Positions 44,198 to 53,754 of a stretch of 64,000 nt of DNA are shown here, in pieces; position 1 is the stretch's first letter; every line of letters starts with the position of its first letter. The stretch covers positions 30,540 through 94,539 of the forward strand of contig NZ_JAENIL010000033.1 in NCBI RefSeq assembly GCF_016595505.1, read 5' to 3'. The notes below the pieces were generated by a model that saw only the letters and a program-made list of their open reading frames with translations, was not told the DNA's origin and did not search any database. The DNA comes from Pelagicoccus mobilis. Lineage in GTDB: Bacteria; Verrucomicrobiota; Verrucomicrobiia; Opitutales; Opitutaceae. Both the position numbers and the translations under genes were made by a program.

Positions 44198-47028
44198 TTT
44201 GGGGAGTACACAAGTTCGACCGGTTGGAGTATTCCCGACTCGATGGGGCGGTACCAGTGCGTCCAGCGTTGGGCGGTTTTGTTGTCTTTTAGGGACTTGA
44301 GGTAATTTCCGAGGGTGGTCGTAACTTCGATCTCGATTGAATGTCTGCCGCTTGGAATGTCGCCCAATTTGTATTCGTGTGCCCCATACCATTTGCAGGC
44401 GATTGTCTTGCCGTTCAGTTTTAGAGTGCTCGTTCCGTTTACGATTCCGAGGTCGAGGAGCGCGTCGGATATGGCCTCTGGGAGCTCTATCTCTTTTTGG
44501 TAGGTTATCTTTCCCGAGAAGCTGGCCAATGCTGGATCGCTTGATAGGCTGATGTCGGCGAGTTTTTTTGATTGGCGCTCGAAGCTTGGACTTCCGTCGG
44601 CGGGTTGGAAGAGGAGTGTCCATTGGCCAGAAAGAGTCGTGCTTTCTGTTCTCCTTGTTGGCGGAGGGATTGGGGTAGCTTGCGGCTTGGATGTGTTGGC
44701 GAATGCTAGTAGAATGGAGTCAGCTGGCTGGAGCGTGTATTTAAGGGTTCCTTTAGGACTTAGGGCGATGGGGATTCGAGAGCCGTCGTGAGGTGACCAG
44801 AGTTCTGCGTGGGGAGCTAGCATCTGGGGCGTTAGTTCGAATTCGACGGACTCGGTGTTGTTGGAGTTCGAGAGGAAAAGGAAATCTCTGTCGTCGTCTG
44901 ATTTATGGTGTACGAGAGAAATCCATGGAGATGGGGCGTTCAGTTTGGCTGGCTGCTGCAGATCTAGCTTCTGGAAAATGTGGGCGAGGGAACGGATCAG
45001 CTGAGAATCGTCGAATGGTTCTCCTCTTTTTCCAGAGGCTGTTTCGCTCGTATAACCTTCCGGCGGTGCGGGAGGAGGAACGTCGAGCGTATTGTGATTT
45101 CGGAGTGTTGAGAAGATCTCCTTGATGTATGCCGAGTTTGTCTCCCAGTTCGGGCTAAGGCCGGAGTTTCTGCTCGGGCGGTCTCCGATGATTACCAGCT
45201 TTCCGCTCTGGTTCGAGAATTGAGCTACTTTTTCGGCGGCTGATTGAGAGATCGCGGCAACCTCCTCAAGGACGAGGGCTTGGTACTTTCTTCCGTTGTA
45301 ATTGATTATGCCGTTTTCGATGGTGGATTCGGCGATGATCTCCTCGCTGACAAAGTCGACCCCGAAGCCTAGTTTTTGGAGAGCGATTGGCAGTCTGTAT
45401 TGGTACCAAGGGTACACTTTTTCAGGGAAAGGTTGGTAGAGGAGGCCGTATCGCTCCCATTCCTCTGGTCGGGGGGCGAGAACGGCGATTTGAGCTTGAT
45501 AGTCGGAGTTTCTAAGAATGGTTCCTACTCTCGCTGCATAGTCGTTGAACTGGTGCATATGCTGCCAGAATGGGTTCCGTTCGTTGAGATAGCAGCCAAA
45601 GCGAACCCAGCCGGGGAAGCCGGCCTCGAGCGGCGTGTAGTTGAAGCCGTGGATGATTGGGTGGTTCGGCCCGGATTGGGCTGTTAGGTCGAAGGTACGT
45701 TTGAAGTCTCCGAGAGTCTCTCGAAAAACCGGGACGGCGTTGGTCATTGCTTCGAAGCTGACGGTACGTTTGCCGCTGAGGTGGGCGGCCGATGACGCGT
45801 ATTTGTTGATTGCGGAAGAGTCGGCGAAGATTCTGGGGCGATCTCTTTCATCGTGCCACAGCCAAGATTCGCCCTCCGGGTGGGTGGGGCGCATGCTTCC
45901 GTGTAGAGGGTGGGTTTCCCGACCATAAGCTTGGATGCGTGAGCCTAGGTTGTTTCGCTCGCACCACTCGACGTAGGTGGTCGCGAAGCGTTCATCGAAG
46001 AGCTCGATGATGGTTTTCGAGTAGTCGTAGCGAGCTCGGCGGGTTGTTTTGTCTTGGCGTTCGGGATCTAGAATGAATGGGAGAAAAGGTGTGGCGGAGT
46101 ATCCGCGGCGTTTTTCGAATTGGGAGGGGAAGTCGTGCGTCCAGTTGCAGTGGGCCAGCTCGAGGCTGTCGACAAAGGTTGCTCGAAAGAGGTCTCCCCA
46201 GTTCTCGCCGATGTTTCGCTCCATTTCCGTAGACATATAGTCTAAGTATTTGGATACGGCTGTACCGTTGAAGTGGTCTAGGATGCGACCTTTTGCTCCG
46301 GGAGCGCCGAGCTTCACTTGAGTATAGCCAGTTTCGACGATTCCTAGAATGAGGGTGAAGTTTCCCTCGGGGATTTTTATGTCTATGCTGCCGTCGGAGG
46401 TTTGGTGGAGGAGTTCGGTTCCTAGTTGCCCAGAAGCTTCGTTTTCGTACGCATCTTCGTTCACTAGCCGCAGGAACGTGTACTCGGATCGAGAAGGGGT
46501 GGTGTCGTGAATGGATTCGTGGTCTTCGCTACCCGAGTTAGCGTTAGCGAGTTTGGTTAGTTCGATGCTTGTTGCGAGGGGGCCTTGTAGTGGAGTCTTG
46601 GTTATGCGGAGTCGCTGGATCTGGTGATCGGTTTCGAGGAACTCTCCGCCGAAGGGCCAACCGGAGCCGATAATTATGTCTGGAGTCAGATCGCGTTGTT
46701 TGGCTGCGAGGGCGACCGCTTCAACGGTGTTGCACCAGTCGGGGCCGAGCCAAGTCATGGCAGGGGCGTGCTCAAAGGTACTTGGGTCGGCCTCGTGGGG
46801 CATGGCGATGGTATTGATTTCAACTCCTCCAAACCCTGCATCCTTAAGTACGTCCAACTGACGGATCGCTTCTTGTTCGTCAATGCGAGCGCCATTCCAC
46901 CACCACCGCACGAAGGGGCGATACTCCGAGGGTGGATCCTCGAAGAGTTGAAAAAGGGGGTCTTCGGCCGCTTGGAGTGAAAGCGGGGCCAATAGTGATA
47001 TGAGAAAGAGTTTGGTTGGGAAAGGCAT
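44194..47028 (-). CDS. GH106-type glycoside hydrolase (alpha-L-rhamnosidase-like)
   Basis: A 944-residue secreted enzyme. The signal peptide is ~1-20 (FLISLLAPLSLQAAE). The N-terminal barrel begins 'FVRWWWNGARIDEQEAIRQLDVLKDAGFGGVEI'-like sequence, typical of GH106 and related hydrolases, followed by 'GSGWPFGG'. Residues ~780-944 form a galactose-binding-like beta-sandwich ('LDLGIVNGTSTLKLNGK'). GH106 enzymes remove rhamnose from pectic and algal glycans. No transporter or sulfatase is adjacent, so it is isolated from a polysaccharide locus. Confidence 0.82.
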   Translation of the reverse strand: MPFPTKLFLISLLAPLSLQAAEDPLFQLFEDPPSEYRPFVRWWWNGARIDEQEAIRQLDVLKDAGFGGVEINTIAMPHEADPSTFEHAPAMTWLGPDWCNTVEAVALAAKQRDLTPDIIIGSGWPFGGEFLETDHQIQRLRITKTPLQGPLATSIELTKLANANSGSEDHESIHDTTPSRSEYTFLRLVNEDAYENEASGQLGTELLHQTSDGSIDIKIPEGNFTLILGIVETGYTQVKLGAPGAKGRILDHFNGTAVSKYLDYMSTEMERNIGENWGDLFRATFVDSLELAHCNWTHDFPSQFEKRRGYSATPFLPFILDPERQDKTTRRARYDYSKTIIELFDERFATTYVEWCERNNLGSRIQAYGRETHPLHGSMRPTHPEGESWLWHDERDRPRIFADSSAINKYASSAAHLSGKRTVSFEAMTNAVPVFRETLGDFKRTFDLTAQSGPNHPIIHGFNYTPLEAGFPGWVRFGCYLNERNPFWQHMHQFNDYAARVGTILRNSDYQAQIAVLAPRPEEWERYGLLYQPFPEKVYPWYQYRLPIALQKLGFGVDFVSEEIIAESTIENGIINYNGRKYQALVLEEVAAISQSAAEKVAQFSNQSGKLVIIGDRPSRNSGLSPNWETNSAYIKEIFSTLRNHNTLDVPPPAPPEGYTSETASGKRGEPFDDSQLIRSLAHIFQKLDLQQPAKLNAPSPWISLVHHKSDDDRDFLFLSNSNNTESVEFELTPQMLAPHAELWSPHDGSRIPIALSPKGTLKYTLQPADSILLAFANTSKPQATPIPPPTRRTESTTLSGQWTLLFQPADGSPSFERQSKKLADISLSSDPALASFSGKITYQKEIELPEAISDALLDLGIVNGTSTLKLNGKTIACKWYGAHEYKLGDIPSGRHSIEIEVTTTLGNYLKSLKDNKTAQRWTHWYRPIESGILQPVELVYSPN

Positions 47029-47202
47029 GGCTCTGGTGTGGCTGTTTTGCGCGATGGATTGGAGGTAGCTTATCGCGAGAGGGGATTGTGTCCATTTGCT
47101 GATTTCGAAACCCGTTCAATTGGCAGGTTTTCGTAGAATGAGACAAGTTGTTGCGCGTCTCAGGCTCGACTTCTGGGATTGGTTTTGGCTTATGCTCGAA
47201 GC

Positions 47203-48138
47203 GTGATTGTAGATTTCGCCATCGCGTTAGGATTGGGCGTCGCCCTTGATTTTGTTTTCGGGGACCCACGGAAGATGCCGCACTTGGTTCGCTTCGTGGG
47301 CGCTCTCGCTGTTAAGGGGGAGTCGCTTTTAGTTTCGTCAATCGGAAGAAGAGTATTCGCCGGGATGATACTCTGGCTGGGAATCGTTGGGATTTGTTTG
47401 GGCGGGTATTGGGCGGTGGCGCTGTTGCTCGAGATGGTCGGAAGTTGGGCGAAAGTGGTTTTCGACGGGATCTTGGTTTTCCAATGTATCGCCTACCGTG
47501 ATTTGGTTAAGCATGTGCTGGCGGTTAAGAGCGGGCTTGAGCAGGGGATCGAGCAGGGGCGTAAGCGCGTTTCTTGGATCGTTGGTCGCGACACGGATCG
47601 AATGGAGGAGGATGATGTGTGTCGAGCTGCCATCGAGAGTGGAGCGGAAAATCTGAATGACGCGGTGATCGCTCCCTTGTTTTGGATCGCGGTGTTGGGC
47701 CCGATCGGTGGACTGCTTTTTAGGATATCGAACACGCTGGATGCGATGGTGGGGCATCGGACCGAGCGCTTTGAGAAGCTCGGCAAAGTTTCCGCCCGTG
47801 TCGACGACGTGTTGAATTTCATTCCAGCTAGGCTTTGCTGCGTGTTGCTTTTGACCTTTCGGGAAGCCCCGAATTGGAGGGAACTTCGGAAGGACGCGAA
47901 AAAGCACCCAAGCTTTAATGCCGGCTGGCCGGAGGCCGCGATGGCGAAGCGATTAGGCGTAGTGATTGGGGGGCGGATGTACGAACGCGGGCAACTCGTT
48001 CAGACTGCGGAGATGAATGAGGGAAGGCCTCAGCCAACTCGTGCGGATATTGCTGGAGCGACTCGGCTGATGGGGACTGCCTACGCGAAATGCCTAGTTT
48101 TGATAGCGGTGGCATGGGGAGTTTTGGCCAGCCTCTAA
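47203..48138 (+). CDS. cbiB: Adenosylcobinamide-phosphate synthase (CbiB/CobD)
   Basis: Attaches aminopropanol (phosphate) to adenosylcobyric acid in late B12 assembly; integral membrane protein. The family start 'DFVFGDPRKMPHLVRFVG', the 'RDTDRMEEDDVCRAAIES-AENLNDA' region and 'DDVLNFIPARLC' are diagnostic. A GTG at 47203 puts the usual 20 residues before the GDP motif (311 residues). A TTG at 47179 is an alternative start giving 319. It precedes the riboswitch, so it is not controlled by it, yet heads the B12 island. Confidence 0.88.
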   Translation: MIVDFAIALGLGVALDFVFGDPRKMPHLVRFVGALAVKGESLLVSSIGRRVFAGMILWLGIVGICLGGYWAVALLLEMVGSWAKVVFDGILVFQCIAYRDLVKHVLAVKSGLEQGIEQGRKRVSWIVGRDTDRMEEDDVCRAAIESGAENLNDAVIAPLFWIAVLGPIGGLLFRISNTLDAMVGHRTERFEKLGKVSARVDDVLNFIPARLCCVLLLTFREAPNWRELRKDAKKHPSFNAGWPEAAMAKRLGVVIGGRMYERGQLVQTAEMNEGRPQPTRADIAGATRLMGTAYAKCLVLIAVAWGVLASL

Positions 48139-48197
48139 TCTAATTACAGTTTTCTCTTTAATTAGGCTTGCTAAGGAAATTCGAGTGCGGCTTAAGG

Positions 48198-48395
48198 AGG
48201 GGGTTCTTTTCAAACTCTTTAACAATCCGTCGACAGGAAACGCCGTTAGAATCGGCGACAGTCGCGCTACGGTAACAAGTCACAAGCCCATTTGAGTCTC
48301 TGGTAATGGCTCAAGCTTCGCAGTCGCAAAGTAGGGTAAGGTTTCTCTCTGACAATCAGCGAGATGCAAACTTGGAGTCCGACCACTGCCTACGG
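48198..48395 (+). ncRNA. Cobalamin riboswitch
   Basis: The conserved core is readable: 'GTTAGAATCGG' followed by 'GACAGTCGCGCTACGGTAAC' at 48257-48276. This matches the class consensus of GAATC, ACAGTC, CGC and GGTAA. A matching closing block 'GGAGTCCGACCACTGCC' lies at 48374-48390, equivalent to the AAGCC-GA-ACCTGCC end of known examples. Between them lie variable stems. Outer limits are approximate. It leads the btuB transcript and should repress it when adenosylcobalamin is abundant. Confidence 0.8.
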
Positions 48396-48577
48396 ATAGT
48401 ACCCGCCGCTGCGTTTCGCGTAGGGGCAATCAACTTGTCGCTTGAGCAAGAGGGTAACGCAAATGCTCCGGAGGCACAGAGCAGAAGCATCCTGTATTTT
48501 TGATTAAACGGGAGGCTCTCTCTAGGCTTGTTCGGTGTGTAGCGCCTTTTCGAGAGCGGCGTACTACACACCGATAA
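48396..48577 (+). promoter_or_regulatory. Putative expression platform with hairpin at btuB start
   Basis: Between the aptamer and btuB is about 180 bp without a gene. TCGGTGTGTAG (48532-48542) is the exact reverse complement of CTACACACCGA (48564-48574), with an inner GCGCC/GGCG stem. The hairpin ends 3 bp before the btuB ATG and covers the place where a ribosome would bind. An earlier weak stem (GGAGGC to GCATCC, 48470-48493) is followed by TATTTTT at 48494-48501 and could be a poor terminator. Confidence 0.55.
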
Positions 48578-50461
48578 ATGAACCATAAAACTGAATACAA
48601 ACCAAACACGACCCGTCGCTTGCTCGTTGCGACTGGACTCGGTCTCGCCTGCTTGGCGGCTCCTGCGCGCTCTCAGGATGCCAATAGCGACGGCGTATAT
48701 GAACTCGACGCGTTTTCCATTTCCGCGTCTCGCCTAGAAATTCCCGTGCAGCAAGTGGGCAGCACGGTCGATGTGCTGGACAGCTACGACCTGAGGGACG
48801 GCCAAGAGCTATTTTTAGTCGATGCCCTTCGTGAGGTGCCCGGCTTGTTGATGAGAAACAACGGAGGTCCCGGTGGAACCTTTGGCATTACGACTCGAGG
48901 GATGAGTTCGAATCGCCCGACGGTGTTGGTCAACGGCATCGAAGTTAGCAATCCATCCAACGGGCAGGTGATGAACCTCGGCAATCTCTTTACTGGCGCG
49001 GCGTCACGCGTGGAAGTGTTGCGCGGCCCTCAAAGCTCCTTGTACGGAGCGGACGCTTTGGCGGGTGTCATTTCTGTGGATACGTTGGGAGCTGGCTCGC
49101 TTCCTGGGGGGCGTTTGTTGCTCGGTTACGGATCGTATGACACTTATGACTACGCTTTGGGTCACTCAGGATCGCAGGGTAGCTTCAGTTGGTCCGTGGA
49201 TGCGATGCGTCACGAGTCGGAAGGTTTTTCAGCTCAGTCGCCAGAGTACGGCTGGGCGTGGGCAGACGACGACACTTATGATAATACGACGCTTAGTGGT
49301 GCGGTCCGTTTCGAATTAGACGAGACGACGAGCTTCTATGCGTCGGCCTTGTATTTGGACACCTATTCGGAGTTTGATCCTGGTGTGCCATCGCCATGGA
49401 ACGCGAACGACGGTGGAGATCGTTATTCAACTTCTGAACAACTCTTTCTGAGGGCAGGGAGCGAATTTCGTATTCAAGACAATTGGACGAGCACAGCCAA
49501 TATCGCTTATTCGGACGTCGATATGATGTCCTATACGAATGGATGGCCATACAATGCGATCGGTGAACGCTTCAAGTATGACTGGGTGAACACTGTTAAA
49601 GCGAATGATGCTTGGACGTTTGTGGGAGGAGTTGAATACGAAGATGAGGATAACATCAGCGATGTAGGTTCACGAACTGATACCTCCATTTTTATGGAGA
49701 ATGTGCTGGCTCTGAGCGAGGACCTTGACGTGACTCTCGGCGCTCGCTACGACGACAACAGCGCTTACGGTTCCGAAACGACCTACCGTGCGACTTTTAG
49801 CTACCGTATCGATGATGTGGATGCTCGAGTGAGAGGATCGTTTGGGACATCGTTTCAAGCTCCCTCTTTTTATCAGCTCTTCAATGGTACGTACGGCAAC
49901 CCGGATCTAAAGCCCGAGTCCGGTGAAGGTTGGGACCTGGGGATCGAAAAGAACTTCGCGGGTGGCAAGGTACAAGTCGCTTCGACTCTTTTTGGCAACA
50001 AGGTCGATGACAAGATCGACTGGGATGGCGTTTATAAAAATGTAAGCAAGTACGAGAGTGTGGGAATCGAAAACGCTATCCGTTACTATCCCACTGACGA
50101 CCTCCGTTTCAAGGTTGCCTACACCTACAGCGACGCGGAGGAAAACGGCACTGTTGAGGCGCTGCGTGTGCCGCGCAACGTAACTTCCCTGGGCGTGAAC
50201 TACCAGATGCTGGATGGGAGATTGGCTCTGAATGCCAATGTTCTAGCCGTTTCAAGCCAGTACAGTGATGGTGGCTCTCGTTTCGCTGGAACCAAGCTCG
50301 AAGGGTATGAGGTTATGAATCTCGCTGCTAACTACGAGCTGAACGATCTTCACTCTTTGTGGATCCGAATCGGAAATGTATTCGATACTGAATACGAGGA
50401 GATCGCAGGCTATCAAACTGCTGGGGCGAATGTGAACGCCGGCGTTCGTATGAATTTCTAA
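48578..50461 (+). CDS. btuB: TonB-dependent cobalamin receptor (BtuB-like)
   Basis: A 627-residue outer-membrane protein that imports cobamides using TonB energy. The signal peptide ends near residue 32 (LAAPARSQD). A TonB-box-like 'YELDAFSISASR' follows. The plug (~50-170) has 'VDALREVPGLLMRNNGG', 'TTRGMSSNRPTVLVNGIEV' and 'RVEVLRGPQSSLYGADALAGVI'. The barrel ends in Phe (VRMNF), as outer-membrane proteins do. Control by a cobalamin riboswitch and the downstream btuFCD genes support the substrate. Confidence 0.9.
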   Translation: MNHKTEYKPNTTRRLLVATGLGLACLAAPARSQDANSDGVYELDAFSISASRLEIPVQQVGSTVDVLDSYDLRDGQELFLVDALREVPGLLMRNNGGPGGTFGITTRGMSSNRPTVLVNGIEVSNPSNGQVMNLGNLFTGAASRVEVLRGPQSSLYGADALAGVISVDTLGAGSLPGGRLLLGYGSYDTYDYALGHSGSQGSFSWSVDAMRHESEGFSAQSPEYGWAWADDDTYDNTTLSGAVRFELDETTSFYASALYLDTYSEFDPGVPSPWNANDGGDRYSTSEQLFLRAGSEFRIQDNWTSTANIAYSDVDMMSYTNGWPYNAIGERFKYDWVNTVKANDAWTFVGGVEYEDEDNISDVGSRTDTSIFMENVLALSEDLDVTLGARYDDNSAYGSETTYRATFSYRIDDVDARVRGSFGTSFQAPSFYQLFNGTYGNPDLKPESGEGWDLGIEKNFAGGKVQVASTLFGNKVDDKIDWDGVYKNVSKYESVGIENAIRYYPTDDLRFKVAYTYSDAEENGTVEALRVPRNVTSLGVNYQMLDGRLALNANVLAVSSQYSDGGSRFAGTKLEGYEVMNLAANYELNDLHSLWIRIGNVFDTEYEEIAGYQTAGANVNAGVRMNF

Positions 50462-50470
50462 AAAGGTTAC

Positions 50471-50519
50471 CAGGGACGGGGAATTCGTTTATCGACGAGT
50501 GCCCTGTCCCTGTTTTTTT
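50471..50519 (+). terminator. Rho-independent terminator between btuB and btuF
   Basis: CAGGGACGGGG (50471-50481) pairs with CCCTGTCCCTG (50502-50512) with one mismatch, followed by seven Ts. It lies 10 bp after the btuB stop and only 10 bp before the next start codon, so it would strongly lower transcription of the downstream genes unless read through. Confidence 0.85.
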
Positions 50520-50528
50520 CTGTTTTTG

Positions 50529-51629
50529 ATGAAACGTATTGTTGGACTTGTCGCTGTATGCTGCTGGGCTTGCCTTGAGTTGGCCGCGGAGCTCCGTTAT
50601 GCCAAAAATTTCGAGATTCAGGATTTCGAGTCGCATAAGGAGATCGTGGTACGCAACACCTGGGCGGGCGCGGGCGATCATGAGCAAGTTTATGCTTTGG
50701 TGCCGCGGGAGTCTGATATTCCTCAGCTTGAGGAGGGGGCGATTGTGGTGCGTACCCCGGTTAAGCGGCTTGCGGTTATGGCCACCGTTTTTCTCGGTCC
50801 TGTGCGCGATCTCGATTTGTACGACTCGTTGGTAGGGATCGCGTACTTGAAGTTCGCTAACGACCTCCGGGCTCATGAACTGGTTGAGAGCGGTGCTGCT
50901 AAGGAAATTCAATCAGGAGCGGCGATGGACGTGGAGGCTATGCTTATGCTGCAGCCCGACCTTATTCTGACGAGTACGACTGGAAATCCGACTTTCGACG
51001 TGCATCCACAAATGCAAAGGGCGGGCTTGCCGGTGGTGGTGACTGCGAGCTATATGGAAGAGCATCCGCTGGCGCGTACGGAGTGGATCAAGTTTGTGGC
51101 CGCGTTTTACGGCAAGGATGATGAGGCGGAAAGGATCTTTGATGGGATCGCGGAGCGTTATGAGAATCTGGAGGCGCTTACCAGGACTGTCGCAAATCGG
51201 CCAACGGTTTTCGCGAGCGCTCCATTTGCAGGCACGTGGCATGTGCCCGGAGGAAAGAGCTATACCGCTACCGCTTTGCGTCATGCGGGCGCGGACTATC
51301 TCTGGAAGGGGAACGAATCTCGTGGGGGAGTGCCTCTCGATGTGGAGGTGATTTTGCAACGGGCAGCGGAAGCGGACTTTTGGGTGAATCCAAGCCACTT
51401 TTCCACTCGTCGAGAACTGCTGGCTTTGGATGAGCGATTCGTGGGGTTTCGAGCGTTGAGAGACGGGCGTGTATTCAACAACACGGTACGGGTAAACGAG
51501 CATGGAGGGAACGATATCTTCGAGCGTGGCGTTTCACATCCTGACGAAGTGCTAGCGGACTTGATCAAGATCTTTCACCCAGAGCTCGTACCGGATCATG
51601 AGTTCATATTTTACGAGAGGTTAAAATAG
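50529..51629 (+). CDS. btuF: ABC transporter substrate-binding protein, BtuF-like
   Basis: With ATG 50529 the protein has 366 residues and a signal peptide ending near residue 19. It is a class III (BtuF/FhuD) binding protein: 'RLAVMATVFLGPVRDLDLYDSLVGIA', 'LQPDLILTSTTGNP' and 'RTEWIKFVAAFYGKDDEAERIFDGIAERY' match the two lobes and the bridging helix. It is somewhat longer than E. coli BtuF. It delivers the corrinoid in the periplasm to the following permease. Position in the island decides the substrate; sequence alone could also mean iron chelates. Confidence 0.82.
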   Translation: MKRIVGLVAVCCWACLELAAELRYAKNFEIQDFESHKEIVVRNTWAGAGDHEQVYALVPRESDIPQLEEGAIVVRTPVKRLAVMATVFLGPVRDLDLYDSLVGIAYLKFANDLRAHELVESGAAKEIQSGAAMDVEAMLMLQPDLILTSTTGNPTFDVHPQMQRAGLPVVVTASYMEEHPLARTEWIKFVAAFYGKDDEAERIFDGIAERYENLEALTRTVANRPTVFASAPFAGTWHVPGGKSYTATALRHAGADYLWKGNESRGGVPLDVEVILQRAAEADFWVNPSHFSTRRELLALDERFVGFRALRDGRVFNNTVRVNEHGGNDIFERGVSHPDEVLADLIKIFHPELVPDHEFIFYERLK

Positions 51630-51697
51630 GTGTTTTCAAACCGTCGAACGCGCTGAAGAATCGGAATCCTATTTGAATGTCCGAGACTCTTTAATCA

Positions 51698-52750
51698 ATG
51701 ACCCAGCCAGCCTCCAGTTCGCGCTCCGTTTTGCTCTTCGCCCTTTTAGGGGCGGGAGTGCTGGCTCTGTTGTTGGCGAATATTTGCTTAGGCTCGGCCA
51801 CGATCTCTCTCGCTGATGTTTGGGGCGCTTTTTTTGGCGATTCCTCGGATGAGTCGGTGATGCGTCAAATCGTATTGGATTTCCGTTTACCGAGGGCTTT
51901 GACCGCTTTGTTGGCTGGAAGCGCTTTGGCGGTGGCAGGCTTGCTGATGCAGACGATATTTCGGAATCCGTTGGCTGACCCGTTTGTACTCGGAGTGAAC
52001 TCTGGGGCGAGTTTGGGGGTTGCAATCGTGTTGCTGGTATTGGCTCCTGCGGGCGTGACGCTTACGCAAGGGCTGGAGTTGAGTGGGCACCTTTTGACGG
52101 TTATCGCCGCGACAGGAGGGGCGGCGGTCGTATTGGCGATTGTCCTGTCGTTTGCTCAAAGGGTGGATGTCATGTCGCTGCTGATTCTTGGATTGATGCT
52201 GAGCTATGCGGTAGGAGCGGTTGTCAGCATCTTGATGTTTTATAGTATGGCGGAGCGGATACAGTCGTTTTTCGCTTGGTCGTACGGGACGTTTGGCAAC
52301 GTGGCGTGGAGCCATATGAGGGTGTTTGGGACTTGTATCGTTTCGGGAGCGGTGGCCAGCTTGTTCCTGTGCAAGCCGCTTGATGCGATGCTGATGGGCG
52401 AGCGTTTCGCTGAATCTTTGGGGACGAACGTGAAGGCGGTTCGGATTTTCGCGCTCGGATTAGCGAGTTTGATGGCCGGAACGGTGACGGGGTTTTGCGG
52501 ACCGATCGGATTTCTTGGGATAGCGGCTCCTCATCTCTGCCGCTATCTTTTCAAGACGGCCCAACACAGAGTTCTGATTCCGGCTTCGTTGCTAGGCGGA
52601 GCGGCGATCGCTTTGGCTGCAGATCTAGTGGCGAAAGCTCCTGGGTTCGACGGAGCATTGCCTCTGAATGCAGTGACTGCTTTGGTGGGGGCTCCTGTGA
52701 TAATAGCTGCTTTGATTCGGCAGAGGAATTTGCGAAAGGCTTTTGGATGA
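51698..52750 (+). CDS. btuC: ABC transporter permease, BtuC/FecCD type
   Basis: A 350-residue inner-membrane protein with about ten helices. Family landmarks are '[50 protein letters not shown]' in the first half (read in parts) and '[20 protein letters not shown]' near residues 267-286, the ATPase contact loop. It forms the channel for corrinoid import. It is preceded by 68 bp after btuF and overlaps btuD by 4 bp. Confidence 0.88.
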   Translation: MTQPASSSRSVLLFALLGAGVLALLLANICLGSATISLADVWGAFFGDSSDESVMRQIVLDFRLPRALTALLAGSALAVAGLLMQTIFRNPLADPFVLGVNSGASLGVAIVLLVLAPAGVTLTQGLELSGHLLTVIAATGGAAVVLAIVLSFAQRVDVMSLLILGLMLSYAVGAVVSILMFYSMAERIQSFFAWSYGTFGNVAWSHMRVFGTCIVSGAVASLFLCKPLDAMLMGERFAESLGTNVKAVRIFALGLASLMAGTVTGFCGPIGFLGIAAPHLCRYLFKTAQHRVLIPASLLGGAAIALAADLVAKAPGFDGALPLNAVTALVGAPVIIAALIRQRNLRKAFG

Positions 52751-53754
52751 GTGTGAAGCCTTTGCAGACCGAGTCGTTGCGAGTCGGATACAAGATCAAG
52801 GGGCAAGAGCCACGTACCGTTGCCTCGGGGTTGGATCTTGAGTTGGTACCGGGTGAATTCGTTTGCTTGTTGGGACCAAACGGAGTGGGTAAGTCGACGT
52901 TGATTCGGAGCCTTTCGGGGATGCAGGCAGCTTTAGGAGGGAGTATCCACATTTCGGGAACAGATGTCTCGAGTATGTCTCCGAAAGAGAAGGCGCGGTC
53001 GGTCAGTGTGGTGCTTACCGATAGTTTGCCGGTTGGTATGTTCGATGGCTATTCAGTCGTTGCTCTAGGGCGGCATCCTCATACCAGTTGGACGGGGGGA
53101 TTGGGTGCTGAGGACAAGGAGAGAATTTCCTGGGTGCTGGAAGCTGTTGGCGCTGGGCATCTGGCTCATCGTCAAATTTCGGAGTTGAGCGATGGTGAAC
53201 GGCAAAAGATCATGATCGCCCGCGCTTTGGCGCAAGAGACGCAGATCATGCTGCTGGACGAGCCGACCGCGTTTCTGGATTTGCCGAGGCGGGTGGAGCT
53301 TATGCGCACCTTGAGGGATCTGGCTCGGAGGGAAGGACTCTGTATTTTACTGTCGACGCATGATCTGGATCTGGCCTTGAGGAGCGCTGACAAGCTTTGG
53401 TTGCTCGCTTCAGACGGGACTTTGAAAACTGGTATGCCTGAGCAGCTTGCTCTGGAGGGGGAGATCGCGGCGACTTTCGCTTCGGGCGAGGTTGACTGGG
53501 ATCCGGAGCAAGGTGCGTTCAGAATGCACCGCAACGCTTGCGCTAAGGTCTATGTCGGCGGAACGGGTGCTGAGCGTGTCTGGACCTGTAGGGCGTTGTC
53601 GCGAATCGGTTACGAGGTCGTTGACAACGAAGAAGAATCCAAATTGTCGATACAGGTTATTGAGAATTGTTGGAGGGTCAGTTTTGAAGGGGAGAACTTT
53701 GAGTGCCGTAGCTTATCGGAGCTAGTGGAGCGATTGCTCGGCTCGAATGTGTAA
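52747..53754 (+). CDS. btuD: ABC transporter ATPase, BtuD/FecE type, with C-terminal extension
   Basis: A 335-residue ATPase starting at the overlapping ATG 52747. Walker [10 protein letters not shown] is at 43-51, the signature is 'LSDGERQK' (Gly to Asp at the third position), and Walker B is '[12 protein letters not shown]'. The core ends near residue 250. The last about 85 residues ('[21 protein letters not shown]' onward) form an extra small domain absent in E. coli BtuD. A longer frame upstream lies in btuC and is rejected. Energises corrinoid uptake with BtuC and BtuF. Confidence 0.87.
   Translation: MSVKPLQTESLRVGYKIKGQEPRTVASGLDLELVPGEFVCLLGPNGVGKSTLIRSLSGMQAALGGSIHISGTDVSSMSPKEKARSVSVVLTDSLPVGMFDGYSVVALGRHPHTSWTGGLGAEDKERISWVLEAVGAGHLAHRQISELSDGERQKIMIARALAQETQIMLLDEPTAFLDLPRRVELMRTLRDLARREGLCILLSTHDLDLALRSADKLWLLASDGTLKTGMPEQLALEGEIAATFASGEVDWDPEQGAFRMHRNACAKVYVGGTGAERVWTCRALSRIGYEVVDNEEESKLSIQVIENCWRVSFEGENFECRSLSELVERLLGSNV

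Noticed and set aside
48306..48503. 65-codon frame upstream of btuB
   Set aside because: It falls inside the cobalamin riboswitch and its platform and has no ribosome-binding site.
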